Shown: piece by piece, positions 40,526 to 50,717 of the stretch
Layout: each line of letters opens with the position of its first letter
Numbering within the stretch: the stretch's first letter is position 1
Assembly (NCBI RefSeq): GCF_003990725.2
Contig: NZ_CP030065.1
Location: 124,001-188,000 of the forward strand
Direction of reading: 5' to 3'
Origin: Halorubrum sp. PV6
GTDB taxonomy: Archaea; Halobacteriota; Halobacteria; Halobacteriales; Haloferacaceae
Length of the DNA stretch: 64,000 nt
The notes under the pieces: generated by a model
What the model was told of the DNA's origin: nothing
Seen by the model: the letters and a program-made list of their open reading frames with translations, nothing else
Databases searched by the model: none
Translations under genes and position numbers: made by a program

Positions 40526-43500
40526 ATGCGTCATATAGATAATCAGGTATCCGAGTCTATTCACGTGCTGTATGTAAATGACGATGCTGACTTTGCCGAG
40601 ATGGTTCAAACCAAACTCCTGAATATTTCATCAGTTTTTGAGTTTACAGCTGTCGACACTGCGGAGGCTGCTCTCAAAGAACTAGCCATTTCTTCTATCG
40701 ATTGTGTGGTCACCTCCTATTCACTACCAGATGGAACTGGAATTGATCTCTTGGAGCAGTTACGAGCCGAACGAGACGAACTGCCGAGCATCTTGTTTAC
40801 TGGTAGAGGCAATGAGCAAATCGCAAGCGAAGCCACGAAAGTTGGCGTCTCTGATTATATTCCGATCCATGCCGAGCAGAACAATTTCAAGTTGCTTGGC
40901 CGCCGCATACAGACCCTGACCGAGGCGGCTCGTAAAGAGGAAGTCGCCGAACAGATGTTTGACCGCTTTCGGCGGACACTTGAACGCGCAACTGACGCGA
41001 TTTACGCCGTCGATAGCGATTGGCGCATCGAGTATATGAACGAGAAAATGGCTGATCGAGTCGGCTGTAACTCGGACGCGGTCGTCGGAGAAATCATCTG
41101 GGAGGAGTTTCCGTCAATTGTTGGGACGGAACTTGAAAGTAAATATCGAACGGCGATGGAGACTGGTAGACCAGTATCATTCGAACAGCACCTGGGAGAG
41201 CCGTTTGGCTACTGGGTCGAAGTGCGAGCATTCCCAGATGACGGCGGCTTGACCGTCTTTTCACGTGAGGTTACTGCTGAGCGAGAGCGGAAACTGGATC
41301 TAGAGCGCAGTGATGCGATTCTGGAGAACATCCACGACATCGTGTTTATCCTCGACGAAACGGAACGCGTCGAGTTCGCGAATACGGCTACAAAGCGGTT
41401 ACTCGCAGGAGATCAATCGGCTCAGCTCACGGGAAAACAGTTCGAAACGGTTGTTGGTGACCGTGTTAGTGATTCCGGTGTAACGCGATTTGCTCAAGTA
41501 GTCGAATCGACGCTCGACGAGATCGAGAGCGATGGTGGGTCCACCGGGTTGTACGATTCAGACCTCCAACTCGATGTCGTGGTCGGGACCAGCGAGCGGA
41601 CATTCGACGTCCGGATAACTCCGTTCCAGAGTCAAAATGGCAAACAGGTGCTCGTTGTTGCTCGAGACGTGACCGAACAAAGCGAGGTAAAGCGGCAACT
41701 GGAACGAGAGCGGGACGCACTCCAGGAGCTTCAAGCGGTCATGGCAGAAAGCGATGTCTCGGCCAAGTCGCGCCTCCAGAATCTTCTTGAAGTTGGTTGT
41801 AAGACGCTCGGACTCGAAATCGGTATAGTCTCGCGGATCCAAGGCAGCGACTACACGGTCGAAGCAGCCCACGCACCGGAAGCCGATATCGAAGCTGGCG
41901 ATCAGTTTAATCTCGAATCGACGTACTGTGCGGAAGTCGTCGGCACGGATTCGGTCTGTTCGTTCGCTGACGCCGTTAGCGACGGGAAAGAGACGCATCC
42001 TGCCTACCGTGACTTCGAGTTAGAATCGTACATTGGCGTGCCACTCGTCGTTGATGACACGCGTTACGGGACAGTCAATTTCTCGAGTCCGACGACGCGA
42101 GTCGCGCCGTTCGGAGCACTTGAACAAACGTTTGTCGAACTAGTAGCACAACTCGTGAGTACCGAACTCTCGCGTCGTCGTGACCGTACCGAACTCGAAC
42201 GTCAGGAGTTCCTCTTCAACCGCGTTCAGGACATCGCGGATATCGGCATCTGGGAATTCATCCCATTGAGCGGCAAACTTAGTTGGTCTGGCGGGGTCCG
42301 CCAGATCCACGGTGTCGACGAGGACTACGAACCAACTCTCGACGACGCGATCGAGTTCTACCACTCCGACGACAGAGAGACGATTACCGCAGCGGTCGAC
42401 CAAGCAATCGAAGACGGAGAACCGTACGACCTCGACCTCCGTATCGTTCGGCCCAACGGCGATGTGCGTGACGTCCGGGCGTGGGGGGGATACGTTGAGA
42501 ACACAAAGCATGGTGATACAGCACTTCGGGGCGTTTTTCAGGATATCACGGAGCGAGAAGCGGAACGTCGACAGCACCGAGAACTTGCGGAGGAATACGA
42601 GGCGTTGCTCAAAACGTCCGGGGACGCAATATTTTTACTCGACGCGGATACTTCTGGTGAGAACCCGTCGTTTGAGTTTGCCCGAGTTAGCCCCGGATAC
42701 GAGACACAGACCGGACTTTCGACTGAAGAAGTCCGCGGCAAGACACCCCGAGAGGTGTTCGGCGAGGAGGAGGGTGCTGAACTCGAGAGCAATTACACTC
42801 GCTGCGTCGAACAAGGCACACCAATCTCGTATCGCGAGAAACTCGACGCCGGCGACGATGCTCGATTCTGGGAGACCAGCCTCGCACCGGTCGTCGTCGA
42901 TGGCAAGACCGTTCGAGTCGTGGGCATCGCTCGAAACGTCACCGAGCAGGTCAAGCGAGAGCGTGAACTCAAGGCGACGAATCAGCGGCTGGAGTCACTC
43001 ATTGAGGCCACGCCACTCACAGTCATGGAGATCAGCACCGATGGCAGCGTCATCCGCTGGAACGACGAGGCCGAGAATATGTTCGGCTGGTCGCGAGATG
43101 AAGTAGTTGGTGAATTCAACCCGATCGTGCCGGACGAGCAGCAAGAAGAGTTTGCCTCACACAAGCAGCGCGCCTTGAATGGCGAGCGGATTCGGGCGAA
43201 AGAGATACGGCGAGAGACGAAAGGCGGAGACGAACTGGACCTTCTCTTGTCGGTCGCGCCGGTTACAAGCCCTGACGGAGAGACTACGAGCATCCTCGCT
43301 GTCTTGGAGGACATCACCGAACAGAAGCGGCTGGAAGCTCGCCTCCGCTCGCTTCAGGACACCGCACAATCGCTTAGCGGCGCTGAATCGAGCGACGAGA
43401 TCGGGGCAATTGCTGTCGATGCCGCGGCCGAGATACTCGACCTCGATATCACCGGAATCTGGGAATACAACGAGCGAGAGAACGCGCTCGTTCCGATCAC

Positions 43501-44431
43501 GGAAACGGCCGCAGCACGAGACCTGTTTAGCGAGTCTCCCCGATTAACTCCTGGAGACAGCCTTGCGTGGAACGCGTTTGAGTCCGGAGAAACTCAAGTA
43601 TATGATGATGTCCAGGCTGAGGGGCAACCCTACAATCCAAACACAGAGATTCGGAGCGAGGTTCTCGTTCCACTGGGCGAGTATGGGGTCATATTGACGG
43701 GGTCAGTTTCCACGCAGGTCTATTCTGAGACGGACATCGACCTGTTCCGGATTCTTGGTGCGACTGTCGAGGCAGCACTCGCACGGGCGAGCAGAGAGGA
43801 AGAATTACATCGACAGAATGAGCGACTTGACCAGTTCGCGAGCGTCGTTGCCCACGACCTTCGGAACCCCCTCTCCGTCGCAAAGGGATTCCTCGATATC
43901 GCAGCGGAGACCGGGAAGGCAGAGCACTTTGAAAAAGTAGAATCCACACACGACCGAATTGAACGGCTCATCGAGGACCTCCTGACGCTGGCACGTGGGG
44001 AAACGACGGTCGAGGATACAGAAGAGATCGACCTCAAGAGTATTACGACGGAAGCGTGGGGATACGTCGACACCGGGGAGGCAACGCTTACACTTGTAGA
44101 TGGAATTCCGACAGTCACCGGGGATACAGGGCGGTTGACCCAACTCTTCGAGAATCTCTTCCGGAACGCAGTCGAGCACGGCGGGGCTGATGTCACGGTA
44201 ACTGTGGGTGGGCTAAACGGAGACGATGGATTCTACGTTGAGGATACCGGCACCGGGATTCCCCACGAGAAGCAGGATGAAGTGTTCGAGCATGGCGTCA
44301 CGTCCAGTGACGGAGGAACTGGGTTCGGGCTCTCCATCGTGGCCGATATTGCGAAGGCACACGGCTGGACGGTTTCGGTGACAGACGGAACCGATGGCGG
44401 GGCACGCTTTGAGTTCAAGCGGTCCAAATGA
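40526..44431 (+). CDS. large receiver-PAS-GAF sensor histidine kinase
   Basis: The 1301-residue soluble kinase has, in order: a receiver-like domain (about 12-125), two PAS domains (about 145-255 and 265-385), a GAF (about 405-560), three PAS domains (about 565-680, 690-815, 820-945), a second GAF (about 950-1085), the H box VVAHDLRNPLSVAKGF (His1110), and an ATPase with NLFRNAVEHG, EDTGTGIP and GTGFGLSIV. The receiver has Ser64 where the phosphate-accepting Asp belongs (VVTSYSLPDG), so it is probably a protein-interaction domain. It converges on the AddA-like gene with a 17-bp overlap. Confidence 0.9.
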   Translation: MRHIDNQVSESIHVLYVNDDADFAEMVQTKLLNISSVFEFTAVDTAEAALKELAISSIDCVVTSYSLPDGTGIDLLEQLRAERDELPSILFTGRGNEQIASEATKVGVSDYIPIHAEQNNFKLLGRRIQTLTEAARKEEVAEQMFDRFRRTLERATDAIYAVDSDWRIEYMNEKMADRVGCNSDAVVGEIIWEEFPSIVGTELESKYRTAMETGRPVSFEQHLGEPFGYWVEVRAFPDDGGLTVFSREVTAERERKLDLERSDAILENIHDIVFILDETERVEFANTATKRLLAGDQSAQLTGKQFETVVGDRVSDSGVTRFAQVVESTLDEIESDGGSTGLYDSDLQLDVVVGTSERTFDVRITPFQSQNGKQVLVVARDVTEQSEVKRQLERERDALQELQAVMAESDVSAKSRLQNLLEVGCKTLGLEIGIVSRIQGSDYTVEAAHAPEADIEAGDQFNLESTYCAEVVGTDSVCSFADAVSDGKETHPAYRDFELESYIGVPLVVDDTRYGTVNFSSPTTRVAPFGALEQTFVELVAQLVSTELSRRRDRTELERQEFLFNRVQDIADIGIWEFIPLSGKLSWSGGVRQIHGVDEDYEPTLDDAIEFYHSDDRETITAAVDQAIEDGEPYDLDLRIVRPNGDVRDVRAWGGYVENTKHGDTALRGVFQDITEREAERRQHRELAEEYEALLKTSGDAIFLLDADTSGENPSFEFARVSPGYETQTGLSTEEVRGKTPREVFGEEEGAELESNYTRCVEQGTPISYREKLDAGDDARFWETSLAPVVVDGKTVRVVGIARNVTEQVKRERELKATNQRLESLIEATPLTVMEISTDGSVIRWNDEAENMFGWSRDEVVGEFNPIVPDEQQEEFASHKQRALNGERIRAKEIRRETKGGDELDLLLSVAPVTSPDGETTSILAVLEDITEQKRLEARLRSLQDTAQSLSGAESSDEIGAIAVDAAAEILDLDITGIWEYNERENALVPITETAAARDLFSESPRLTPGDSLAWNAFESGETQVYDDVQAEGQPYNPNTEIRSEVLVPLGEYGVILTGSVSTQVYSETDIDLFRILGATVEAALARASREEELHRQNERLDQFASVVAHDLRNPLSVAKGFLDIAAETGKAEHFEKVESTHDRIERLIEDLLTLARGETTVEDTEEIDLKSITTEAWGYVDTGEATLTLVDGIPTVTGDTGRLTQLFENLFRNAVEHGGADVTVTVGGLNGDDGFYVEDTGTGIPHEKQDEVFEHGVTSSDGGTGFGLSIVADIAKAHGWTVSVTDGTDGGARFEFKRSK

Positions 44432-47400
44432 GGGTCCGAATCCGGCGTGCAAGAACCGCTGGCGGAAACTGTCCATGCACTGACTTTCGGACACACCCGA
44501 ACGTCTCGACACTGGTGTGAATTGTCGCTGCCGGGCCAAGCTCTTGGCGGAGGATGTGTTCGTAGGCGGCGATCTGGAGTTCGTACCGCGGTTTCGTTGC
44601 GTCGACATCGTCAGTCAGCGCAATTTTGAGATCGGCCAGCTGCCACTCCCCACCACCCATATCGATGAGGATATCGGCCTCACCATGGACTTCAACCTCA
44701 ACCTCTCCAGCAGTCACGAGTCCACTCAAATCGTGGTCGACATAGACAGCTTCTGCTGCTTGGATCTGGGCCCACAGGTCGGACGCGAGGAAGGCCGACA
44801 CGACCGAGTTGTGGAAGAAGCTGACGAGGCCACCACGTTCAGTATCTGGCAGCATCTCGATCGACTGCGGCGTTATCTGTTCCATCGCGTGCTGAAGCGC
44901 GCTTTGGACCGGCTTGCTCCACGCATCGATCTCGGTGTCTGGCACGTCCATCTCGATAAGGGTGAGTACTGCCTCGTGGAGGCAGGTTCCGACTGCCTCT
45001 GGTCCAAGTGTCTCGAACATGATTGGGAGGCTGTCGGCCACCGCCTCAGTGTCGGTGTGAATGGCCTCGTCGAGAAGGTGGGCACCCACGGTCCCGTCGA
45101 CATCTTCAGTCAGCGGATAGGCCGAACTCGGGTCGAGAAAACGTGGGACCCACGACGCCAACTGGTCGCGCCGAGGCGGGACGGCACTCGTCAGCGATCG
45201 CGGCGTGTCGGGCGTCACGCGCGTCGCACCGCCGTCGACGTCATTCACCCCGATCGTGAGCTCGCCGGCACTGGACGGCTCGTCGATCGCGTACGTGGCT
45301 GTCCGTCCGGGCGAAAACCCGAGTGTCTCATCCAGCGTATCGAGCCAGCGGTCACGCGGCTGGGCTGTGCCGGGCAGTCTCTTCGGAAGCGGGATGACGA
45401 GATGGTCACGCGCCCGAGAGAGCGCCACATACAGTAATCGCCATGCTTCCCCTCGCATATTGGCCGCCACAGACTGGAGATGCTCGGGCCCAAGCAGGTG
45501 CGGGGGCCCACCGGCAGCGTCGTCGAGCCAGTGCTCGCTCGCCCATCGCAACCCGACATCGCGTGATGCGACGCCTTGTCTCTCTCGACCGCCACCGCTT
45601 GGCGTGTAGAGGCCCCCATCGAATGGTGGCAGTGCGATATCGGGTGCTGTCTCGACGTTTGTCGGCGGGGCCAACGCCGCAACGTCACCCTGCGTGATGA
45701 ACCGCTGGGAGAACGGGCCTGTGTCCCAAAGCTTGAACCCCGGCGTTGCAAGCACAATCACGTCGTCTTGATCCCCTTTGAGCCGGTGGACCGTACTGAA
45801 GACGACGTCGGCATCGTCGGTCACACTCGGGATATCTGGTCCCTTGCGCGGGGCTGCCCGAAACGGCGCAAGCAGGTCACCGAGGTCGCTCGGTGGATAC
45901 TGACTGTCAGTTTCCCACTCTTCGACAGTGTTCGTGAGCGCGTCGAGCGCGGCCACCCGTTGTGCTGTCGGCAGCTCGGTGAACTGGTCGCCCGGGTCAG
46001 CTCGAAGTCCAAGCTGCTCGATGATGTCTTCGAGATACACCGATGCAGGAACGCGGTGAAACCGCCCCAGCTGATCGCGAAGATCGCGCAGGCCACAGAG
46101 AACGTCCCGCGTGTCGGCGTCGAGGTCGTCGGCTGCACAGATGGCGTCGAGGTCGTACCCAGCCCGCTCGAACCGGTCGTGAAACGGCGCAAAGTCGAAC
46201 GGCGAATCCGTCAACAACGCGCGTGTCTGGGCCCGATCGGTTGGCGCAGTGAGCCAGTCACAGACAGCAAGCACCGCCTTGACCACGGGACACGCAAAAA
46301 GCCGCGAACTCGCGTTTTGCACGGTCAAGCCCGCGGCCTCGAACGCGTCTTTGTACGCATCCATCCGCGTTCGCTTCCGAAAAACGACGGTTATCGACTG
46401 TGGCGACCCGGTCTCGTCAGTCAACGTCCCATCAGCGAGTCCCTGTGTGAGGTATGTCGCAAGGATGTTCGCCTCGCCAGCACGCCCGTCGGGGTTGACC
46501 CACTGTGCCGTGTCGGGTGCTGTCCCACCGGTGAACGCGGCGATGTGGATGCTCGGGTCGACGGTTGGATCCCGAGATGCGTCGAGGCCGGGGTACGTCG
46601 CCTCGAAGTCGCTGAGTCCACCCCGCGCCGGGTCCTCAAAGACGGGCCGCATGATCGTGTTGATGCCGGTGGCGATGTCTGGGGTCCCCCGGTAGGTCGT
46701 CGCGGCCGTCACCGTCGCATGGGTGTCCCAGTCGATCCCGAGATACTGTCCATTGCGACAGGCGCTCGTGAACAGCGACGGGTCGGCGTGTCGCCAGCCG
46801 TAGATGCTTTGGAGTGCATCTCCGCACGCGAGGACGCGCATTGAGGGGGCGACAAGCTGGGATAGCGCCGCGTGTTGGATGGTGGAGATATCCTGTGCTT
46901 CGTCGATGATCACGCTGTCGAGGCGCGCGTGGTACCGCTGACGAAGGGCTGTGTGCTGGTCGGTGGTCGGCCCGTCGCCATCGACTGGCCAGTCACGCTT
47001 GAACACACTGGTGATAAAGAAGGCGACATCGGTGTGAGAGACCACACCATACTCGCGGATCAGGGCTCGGTACTGCTCGCGATATGCCTCGAGGACCTCA
47101 CTAAACGCCGTCAGCGTCTTCTCCCACGCGTCGTAGAGCCGCTGGTCAGCAGCTACAAGGTCGTCCCACTCCGCTGCTGAGAGGGTTTCGTCGGTGTCGG
47201 CTGCGGCGTCGGCGTCGACGACATCCGCGATCGTCGCCACGATATCCGCACGGCTGGTGGTGCGTCCCTCAGGGTACACCGCCCCCTGTGTGGTGTGCAG
47301 TTTGCGTTCGAACGCTGCTGTCGAGAGCCGCTGATCGCGACAGTACTGAACGGCATCAGCAAGCATCTCCTCGGGAGTGGCTGACCAGCCATCATCCAGA

Positions 47401-47939
47401 TATGCCGCTTCCAGCTCGGCGATCGCATCCGCGTGGGACGGATCGCTCGCGACGGCGTCGTAACACGCTTTGTGCACCGTTTCCAGCAACGCCTCATTCC
47501 CAACTGTTGGCGTCTCCTCGAACCCGAGATCGGTGGCTAACTCGTCGAAGACATCACGCAACACGCTGTCGACAGTGCCGATAAACGGCGCGTGCCGGAC
47601 CCGCGTCACAAGATACGCGACATCTGTCTCGGTGAGTGACGCCGCTTCGGGTATCAACTCGTGGGTGACGATCTCCCGAATGTGCTCACAGACCGCCGGT
47701 CCGATTGCGGCCGCCTCGTCGGTGTTGAACGACATGACGGCCACGCTCTGGACGGGTGTCCGATCGCCGCTGGCGTACCGCCGAATGATGGTTTCCGCCG
47801 CAATTCGCTGGACCGTCATCGATTTGCCAGCGCCGGCGACACAGTTCATCGCGAACAGCCCCGACTCGGCGTCGACGAAGCGGTCCCTGATCGTTGCCTG
47901 TGCGTTCCGAAGCGTGCGTGGATCGTTGTTGTTACTCAT
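44415..47939 (-). CDS. AddA-like UvrD-family helicase with C-terminal RecB-type nuclease
   Basis: The 1174-residue protein starts at the ATG at 47939, overlapping the AddB-like stop by 8 bp. Walker A is CVAGAGKSMT (residues about 33-42), Walker B VIIDEAQDIS, later helicase motifs TVHRLKGDQDDVI and LLYVALSRARDHL. The C-terminus has GTCLHEAV, GEADILID, LADLKIAL and QIAAYEHIL, the RecB-family PD-(D/E)XK nuclease with DLK in place of the common DYK. It should unwind and degrade DNA ends for recombination repair, or destroy foreign DNA. It is the last gene of a three-gene operon. Confidence 0.87.
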   Translation of the reverse strand: MSNNNDPRTLRNAQATIRDRFVDAESGLFAMNCVAGAGKSMTVQRIAAETIIRRYASGDRTPVQSVAVMSFNTDEAAAIGPAVCEHIREIVTHELIPEAASLTETDVAYLVTRVRHAPFIGTVDSVLRDVFDELATDLGFEETPTVGNEALLETVHKACYDAVASDPSHADAIAELEAAYLDDGWSATPEEMLADAVQYCRDQRLSTAAFERKLHTTQGAVYPEGRTTSRADIVATIADVVDADAAADTDETLSAAEWDDLVAADQRLYDAWEKTLTAFSEVLEAYREQYRALIREYGVVSHTDVAFFITSVFKRDWPVDGDGPTTDQHTALRQRYHARLDSVIIDEAQDISTIQHAALSQLVAPSMRVLACGDALQSIYGWRHADPSLFTSACRNGQYLGIDWDTHATVTAATTYRGTPDIATGINTIMRPVFEDPARGGLSDFEATYPGLDASRDPTVDPSIHIAAFTGGTAPDTAQWVNPDGRAGEANILATYLTQGLADGTLTDETGSPQSITVVFRKRTRMDAYKDAFEAAGLTVQNASSRLFACPVVKAVLAVCDWLTAPTDRAQTRALLTDSPFDFAPFHDRFERAGYDLDAICAADDLDADTRDVLCGLRDLRDQLGRFHRVPASVYLEDIIEQLGLRADPGDQFTELPTAQRVAALDALTNTVEEWETDSQYPPSDLGDLLAPFRAAPRKGPDIPSVTDDADVVFSTVHRLKGDQDDVIVLATPGFKLWDTGPFSQRFITQGDVAALAPPTNVETAPDIALPPFDGGLYTPSGGGRERQGVASRDVGLRWASEHWLDDAAGGPPHLLGPEHLQSVAANMRGEAWRLLYVALSRARDHLVIPLPKRLPGTAQPRDRWLDTLDETLGFSPGRTATYAIDEPSSAGELTIGVNDVDGGATRVTPDTPRSLTSAVPPRRDQLASWVPRFLDPSSAYPLTEDVDGTVGAHLLDEAIHTDTEAVADSLPIMFETLGPEAVGTCLHEAVLTLIEMDVPDTEIDAWSKPVQSALQHAMEQITPQSIEMLPDTERGGLVSFFHNSVVSAFLASDLWAQIQAAEAVYVDHDLSGLVTAGEVEVEVHGEADILIDMGGGEWQLADLKIALTDDVDATKPRYELQIAAYEHILRQELGPAATIHTSVETFGCVRKSVHGQFPPAVLARRIRTLIWTA

Positions 47940-49194
47940 GAGCTGTCTCGCTGGGTGCTGTGTCAGACTCCCCACTCGGCGGGAGGAGCGCGGCAATCTC
48001 TGGGGGAAGCTGTGGTGTCGTGCTCACCAGTTGGGTGCGGGCCTGCCCGGAGACGGTCTCCATGTCTAGTGACGCAAGAAACGGCGAGGGGTGGATGTCG
48101 TCGCCGTCGGCGGTCTGTGTGTACCGCGTCACGATCACACCGCGCTCGGCGGCACGCATCGCGTCGGCGAAGTGATCGCGATCGCGGCCATCTCCCCACG
48201 CACTGCGCGGCGCAACAATGTCCGTCCCGCCGGCCCCGGAGAGCACGGCTTCCTGTAGCTCTGTGGGAACGACGCTGTCAGTCTGGGCCGGCCACTCGGC
48301 TGCCGTCGTGCCGACCGCGATAACGAATGGGACAGATAGCGCCCACACGTCGTTTGCCTCCATGATGTCGATAGCGCGGGCGTTCGAGTGTTCACGGCGG
48401 CCCGGGCGTTGTGTCGCCAGCAGCTCACACAGCTCCCGGACCGTTTCCCACGATCGGGAGACAGTCCCATCAGCAAGCCACTCGTCGTATTTGTGCGTCA
48501 CTTGCTCGACGAGCCGTGTGACCCTGACCGTTGCTCGCGCGGCCGTCTCCGTCGCCATGAGCGCCGGTGCGTCCGCCCGCTGGCGGGCGGGCACGCCCGT
48601 CTCCCGGTAGGCGTCGATCGCCGGTGTCAGAGCGGCTCCGACGGTGTCGGGTGTTGGTTCGGGCTCGGCATGGGACTGTAGCCAGTCACAATACGTTGTG
48701 AGTCGCTCGTCGGTGGCGTGTGTCTGTACCGTCTCGGCCCACTCGGCGATCGATCGACGCCCGGGGGGAAGGGCCTCGAGAAGCGAGTGGATCGTCGACT
48801 GTTCGAGTGGCCACCCGGCTGTATCCGTGAGTGGTGTCCACCGCTGCGCCAATGGTTCCAACAGCGTTGCAGCAGCGACGTCGCCGGCGCCAAAGAGCGT
48901 ACAAAGCGCCGTTATCAGCGCGTATGGTTCGGTTCGGGTCACACGCAACTGTGTCCAAAACACCGGCGTCACCCCATACTGGATCGCTGCCCGGGTCAGC
49001 GGCTGTTCGTACGGATCAAGATCGCGAGCCACGACGACGATATCACGGATGTCCACGCCACGATCGCGTATTTCGCGGAGCGTCGCCATCACGGCGCGCG
49101 CTTCCTCACGACGCGTCGGTGCAGCAAGTTCGACAACGGGACATAAGGGTGCCGGCAGCTCACCAGCGAGTGCTGTGCGCTGGGCGTGGGTCAC
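47932..49194 (-). CDS. AddB-like protein, C-terminal half
   Basis: The 420-residue protein starts at a GTG overlapping the previous stop (GTGA). It has the inactive-helicase pattern of AddB/RecC: RREEARAVMATLREIRDRGV, DIVVVARDLDPYEQPL, YGVTPVFW, and AIDIMEANDVWALSVPFVIA followed by a G-rich turn. The iron-sulfur nuclease domain that ends bacterial AddB is absent. Together with the 274-residue protein upstream it makes one AddB-like unit, and the AddA-like helicase follows. Nuclease activity is therefore expected only in the AddA-like partner. Confidence 0.75.
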   Translation of the reverse strand: MTHAQRTALAGELPAPLCPVVELAAPTRREEARAVMATLREIRDRGVDIRDIVVVARDLDPYEQPLTRAAIQYGVTPVFWTQLRVTRTEPYALITALCTLFGAGDVAAATLLEPLAQRWTPLTDTAGWPLEQSTIHSLLEALPPGRRSIAEWAETVQTHATDERLTTYCDWLQSHAEPEPTPDTVGAALTPAIDAYRETGVPARQRADAPALMATETAARATVRVTRLVEQVTHKYDEWLADGTVSRSWETVRELCELLATQRPGRREHSNARAIDIMEANDVWALSVPFVIAVGTTAAEWPAQTDSVVPTELQEAVLSGAGGTDIVAPRSAWGDGRDRDHFADAMRAAERGVIVTRYTQTADGDDIHPSPFLASLDMETVSGQARTQLVSTTPQLPPEIAALLPPSGESDTAPSETAHE

Positions 49195-50012
49195 AGGTTC
49201 ACCTCCTGTCCGGGACGCTCAATAGACAGGAGATCCGGCAGGCGCGTTGTGAGGTACTCACCGGTTCCGGGCCGGAGGTGGAGTTCGATATCTGCTGTCG
49301 TTGCCGTACAGAGACTGTGCAGGAAGTCAACATCTGGTGCTGGAATGTTACTCACACCGACAAACGAGATCCGCTCGATAGCGGGATAGCAATCGGTCCA
49401 CACCTCGCCATCCGTGTTGAGGCGGCGCGTCGCCCGTCTGAGGAATGCCGTCTTCGAGACCACTTTGTCAGTCTGGTTGCGCAACCACGTCTCGACGGCG
49501 AGGCCACCATCAACCAGTGTGGTCGCCTCGGCCGCGATCGGGGGTGCAAACTCGCCAGTGACATCGCGTAGCGCCGCAATCCGATCCGGATGGAAGTTCG
49601 TCATCGACTCGATCTCTGAGCGGATCTGTTCGAGTTGTTGGGGGCCGATGTCGTGCTGTGTGGAGAGTAGTGTTCGGAGTCCCGAAGGCTGGTCCAATTT
49701 TTCCGCCGGGAGCGACTGCAACAGCGCAAGCCGGTCGACGCGATCGAGGCTCGTCGGGATCGGATCTGTGGCGGCAAGCAGTTCTTCGGCGACCGTCTCC
49801 GGGTCGACGAAGTCAAACGCGTTCTGTGGCCGTGCACGCTCGCGCAGTCGCCGTTGCAAGTTCCGTCGGTGGAGTTCCGTCGGTGCCAACACGAGTTCTG
49901 TCGGCGTCGCTGTGCGGTCAGCACGGTCAAGGAGCCGTTCTTCCTCGCCGCAGTAGATCGAGATCTGCGAGGCAACATTATGATCAGTCGTGTGGAGGTG
50001 GGGTGTAGACAT
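49191..50012 (-). CDS. AddB-like protein, N-terminal half
   Basis: I chose the ATG at 50012 (MSTPHLHTTDHN); the frame continues upstream to 50081. The 274-residue product resembles the start of AddB/RecC: TELVLAPTELHRRNLQRRL, FVDPETVAEELLA, then helical segments and RISFVGVSNIPAPDVDFLHSL, ending ADIELHLRPG. There is no Walker A lysine, as in AddB-type inactive helicases. Its stop overlaps the next GTG start by 4 bp. The split falls between the two helicase-like halves and does not look like a frameshift, because both genes have proper coupled ends. Confidence 0.7.
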   Translation of the reverse strand: MSTPHLHTTDHNVASQISIYCGEEERLLDRADRTATPTELVLAPTELHRRNLQRRLRERARPQNAFDFVDPETVAEELLAATDPIPTSLDRVDRLALLQSLPAEKLDQPSGLRTLLSTQHDIGPQQLEQIRSEIESMTNFHPDRIAALRDVTGEFAPPIAAEATTLVDGGLAVETWLRNQTDKVVSKTAFLRRATRRLNTDGEVWTDCYPAIERISFVGVSNIPAPDVDFLHSLCTATTADIELHLRPGTGEYLTTRLPDLLSIERPGQEVNL

Positions 50013-50124
50013 CAGCGAGATCGGGATGTGGGGTACAGCAGGGTGCATATAAGTCTCTCGCCCCGGAGCGGAAGTGGACAAGCGGGTTGTCGGGGCGGTC
50101 TGCCGGCGTCGTGCGATTGGTGGC

Positions 50125-50433
50125 TCACGACGGGATCACTACTTCGAAGGCCTCAGTGAAGCGTGGACCCCGTATCAGTCCATTTGCTGTCTCGGTGATG
50201 ACGCCGGCCTCGTTGAGGTCGGCGATCGTCGTGTCGTGAGTGGCGGTGTCCGTGGACGCTGTCTCCACAGCGGTAGGGTTGCCCCGATCGAACGCGGCGA
50301 GGAACTCCGCCACCTGCTCGTGGCTCACGGGCTCGTCGAGCAGGGTGAGCAGTGCGAGAATCCGCCATGCATCCTGCTGGGCAACAAGCATGAACAGGTC
50401 TAGTTTGAACCGTGGAGGAGTTGAGTCGGTCAT
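50125..50433 (-). CDS. DUF7344-like winged-helix protein
   Basis: I chose the ATG at 50433 (MTDSTPPRFKLD). The upstream frame to 50580 runs through an IS200/IS605-type end and is not coding. The 102-residue product has AWRILALLTLLDEPVSHEQV, an acidic helix, and TIADLNEAGVITETANGLI, a winged helix typical of small haloarchaeal regulators. It lies 112 bp before the AddB-like operon on the same strand and may regulate it. Confidence 0.72.
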   Translation of the reverse strand: MTDSTPPRFKLDLFMLVAQQDAWRILALLTLLDEPVSHEQVAEFLAAFDRGNPTAVETASTDTATHDTTIADLNEAGVITETANGLIRGPRFTEAFEVVIPS

Positions 50434-50520
50434 GACTGGTCGCCCATTTTCCTCCTCACAAACGCTCCACTGGACGTCTGTCAGGGGTTCACGACCGAGG
50501 GTTTGCCAACTATCTTCTTT

Positions 50521-50562
50521 CAAGGCGAGAATCCCGCCGTTTACGGCGGGCGTGAAGCCGAC
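50521..50562 (-). repeat. orphan IS200/IS605-type end with hairpin
   Basis: CCCGCCGTTTACGGCGGG forms a perfect stem, preceded by GGCGAGAAT and followed by CGTGAAGCCGAC. It is the mirror of 21655-21705. No tnpB is near. Between 50434 and 50717 I see nothing else. Confidence 0.58.
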
Positions 50563-50717
50563 AACTACCTCACGTTCCACTGTCGGTTGCAGGCCGAATA
50601 CCTCACGACTACGAATCTTTATCAGAAATAATTACTTATAAAAAGGGAGAGTCTGTTAGCCGATCGATGTCAATAGAAATATATGCTTTCCTCTAGCATT
50701 TTAGGGTACAATCTGTC

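Noticed and set aside
44517-46844. Long plus-strand frames (306 and 422 residues) across the AddA-like gene
   Set aside because: They are antisense to a gene with complete helicase and nuclease motifs. High GC keeps antisense frames open in haloarchaea.
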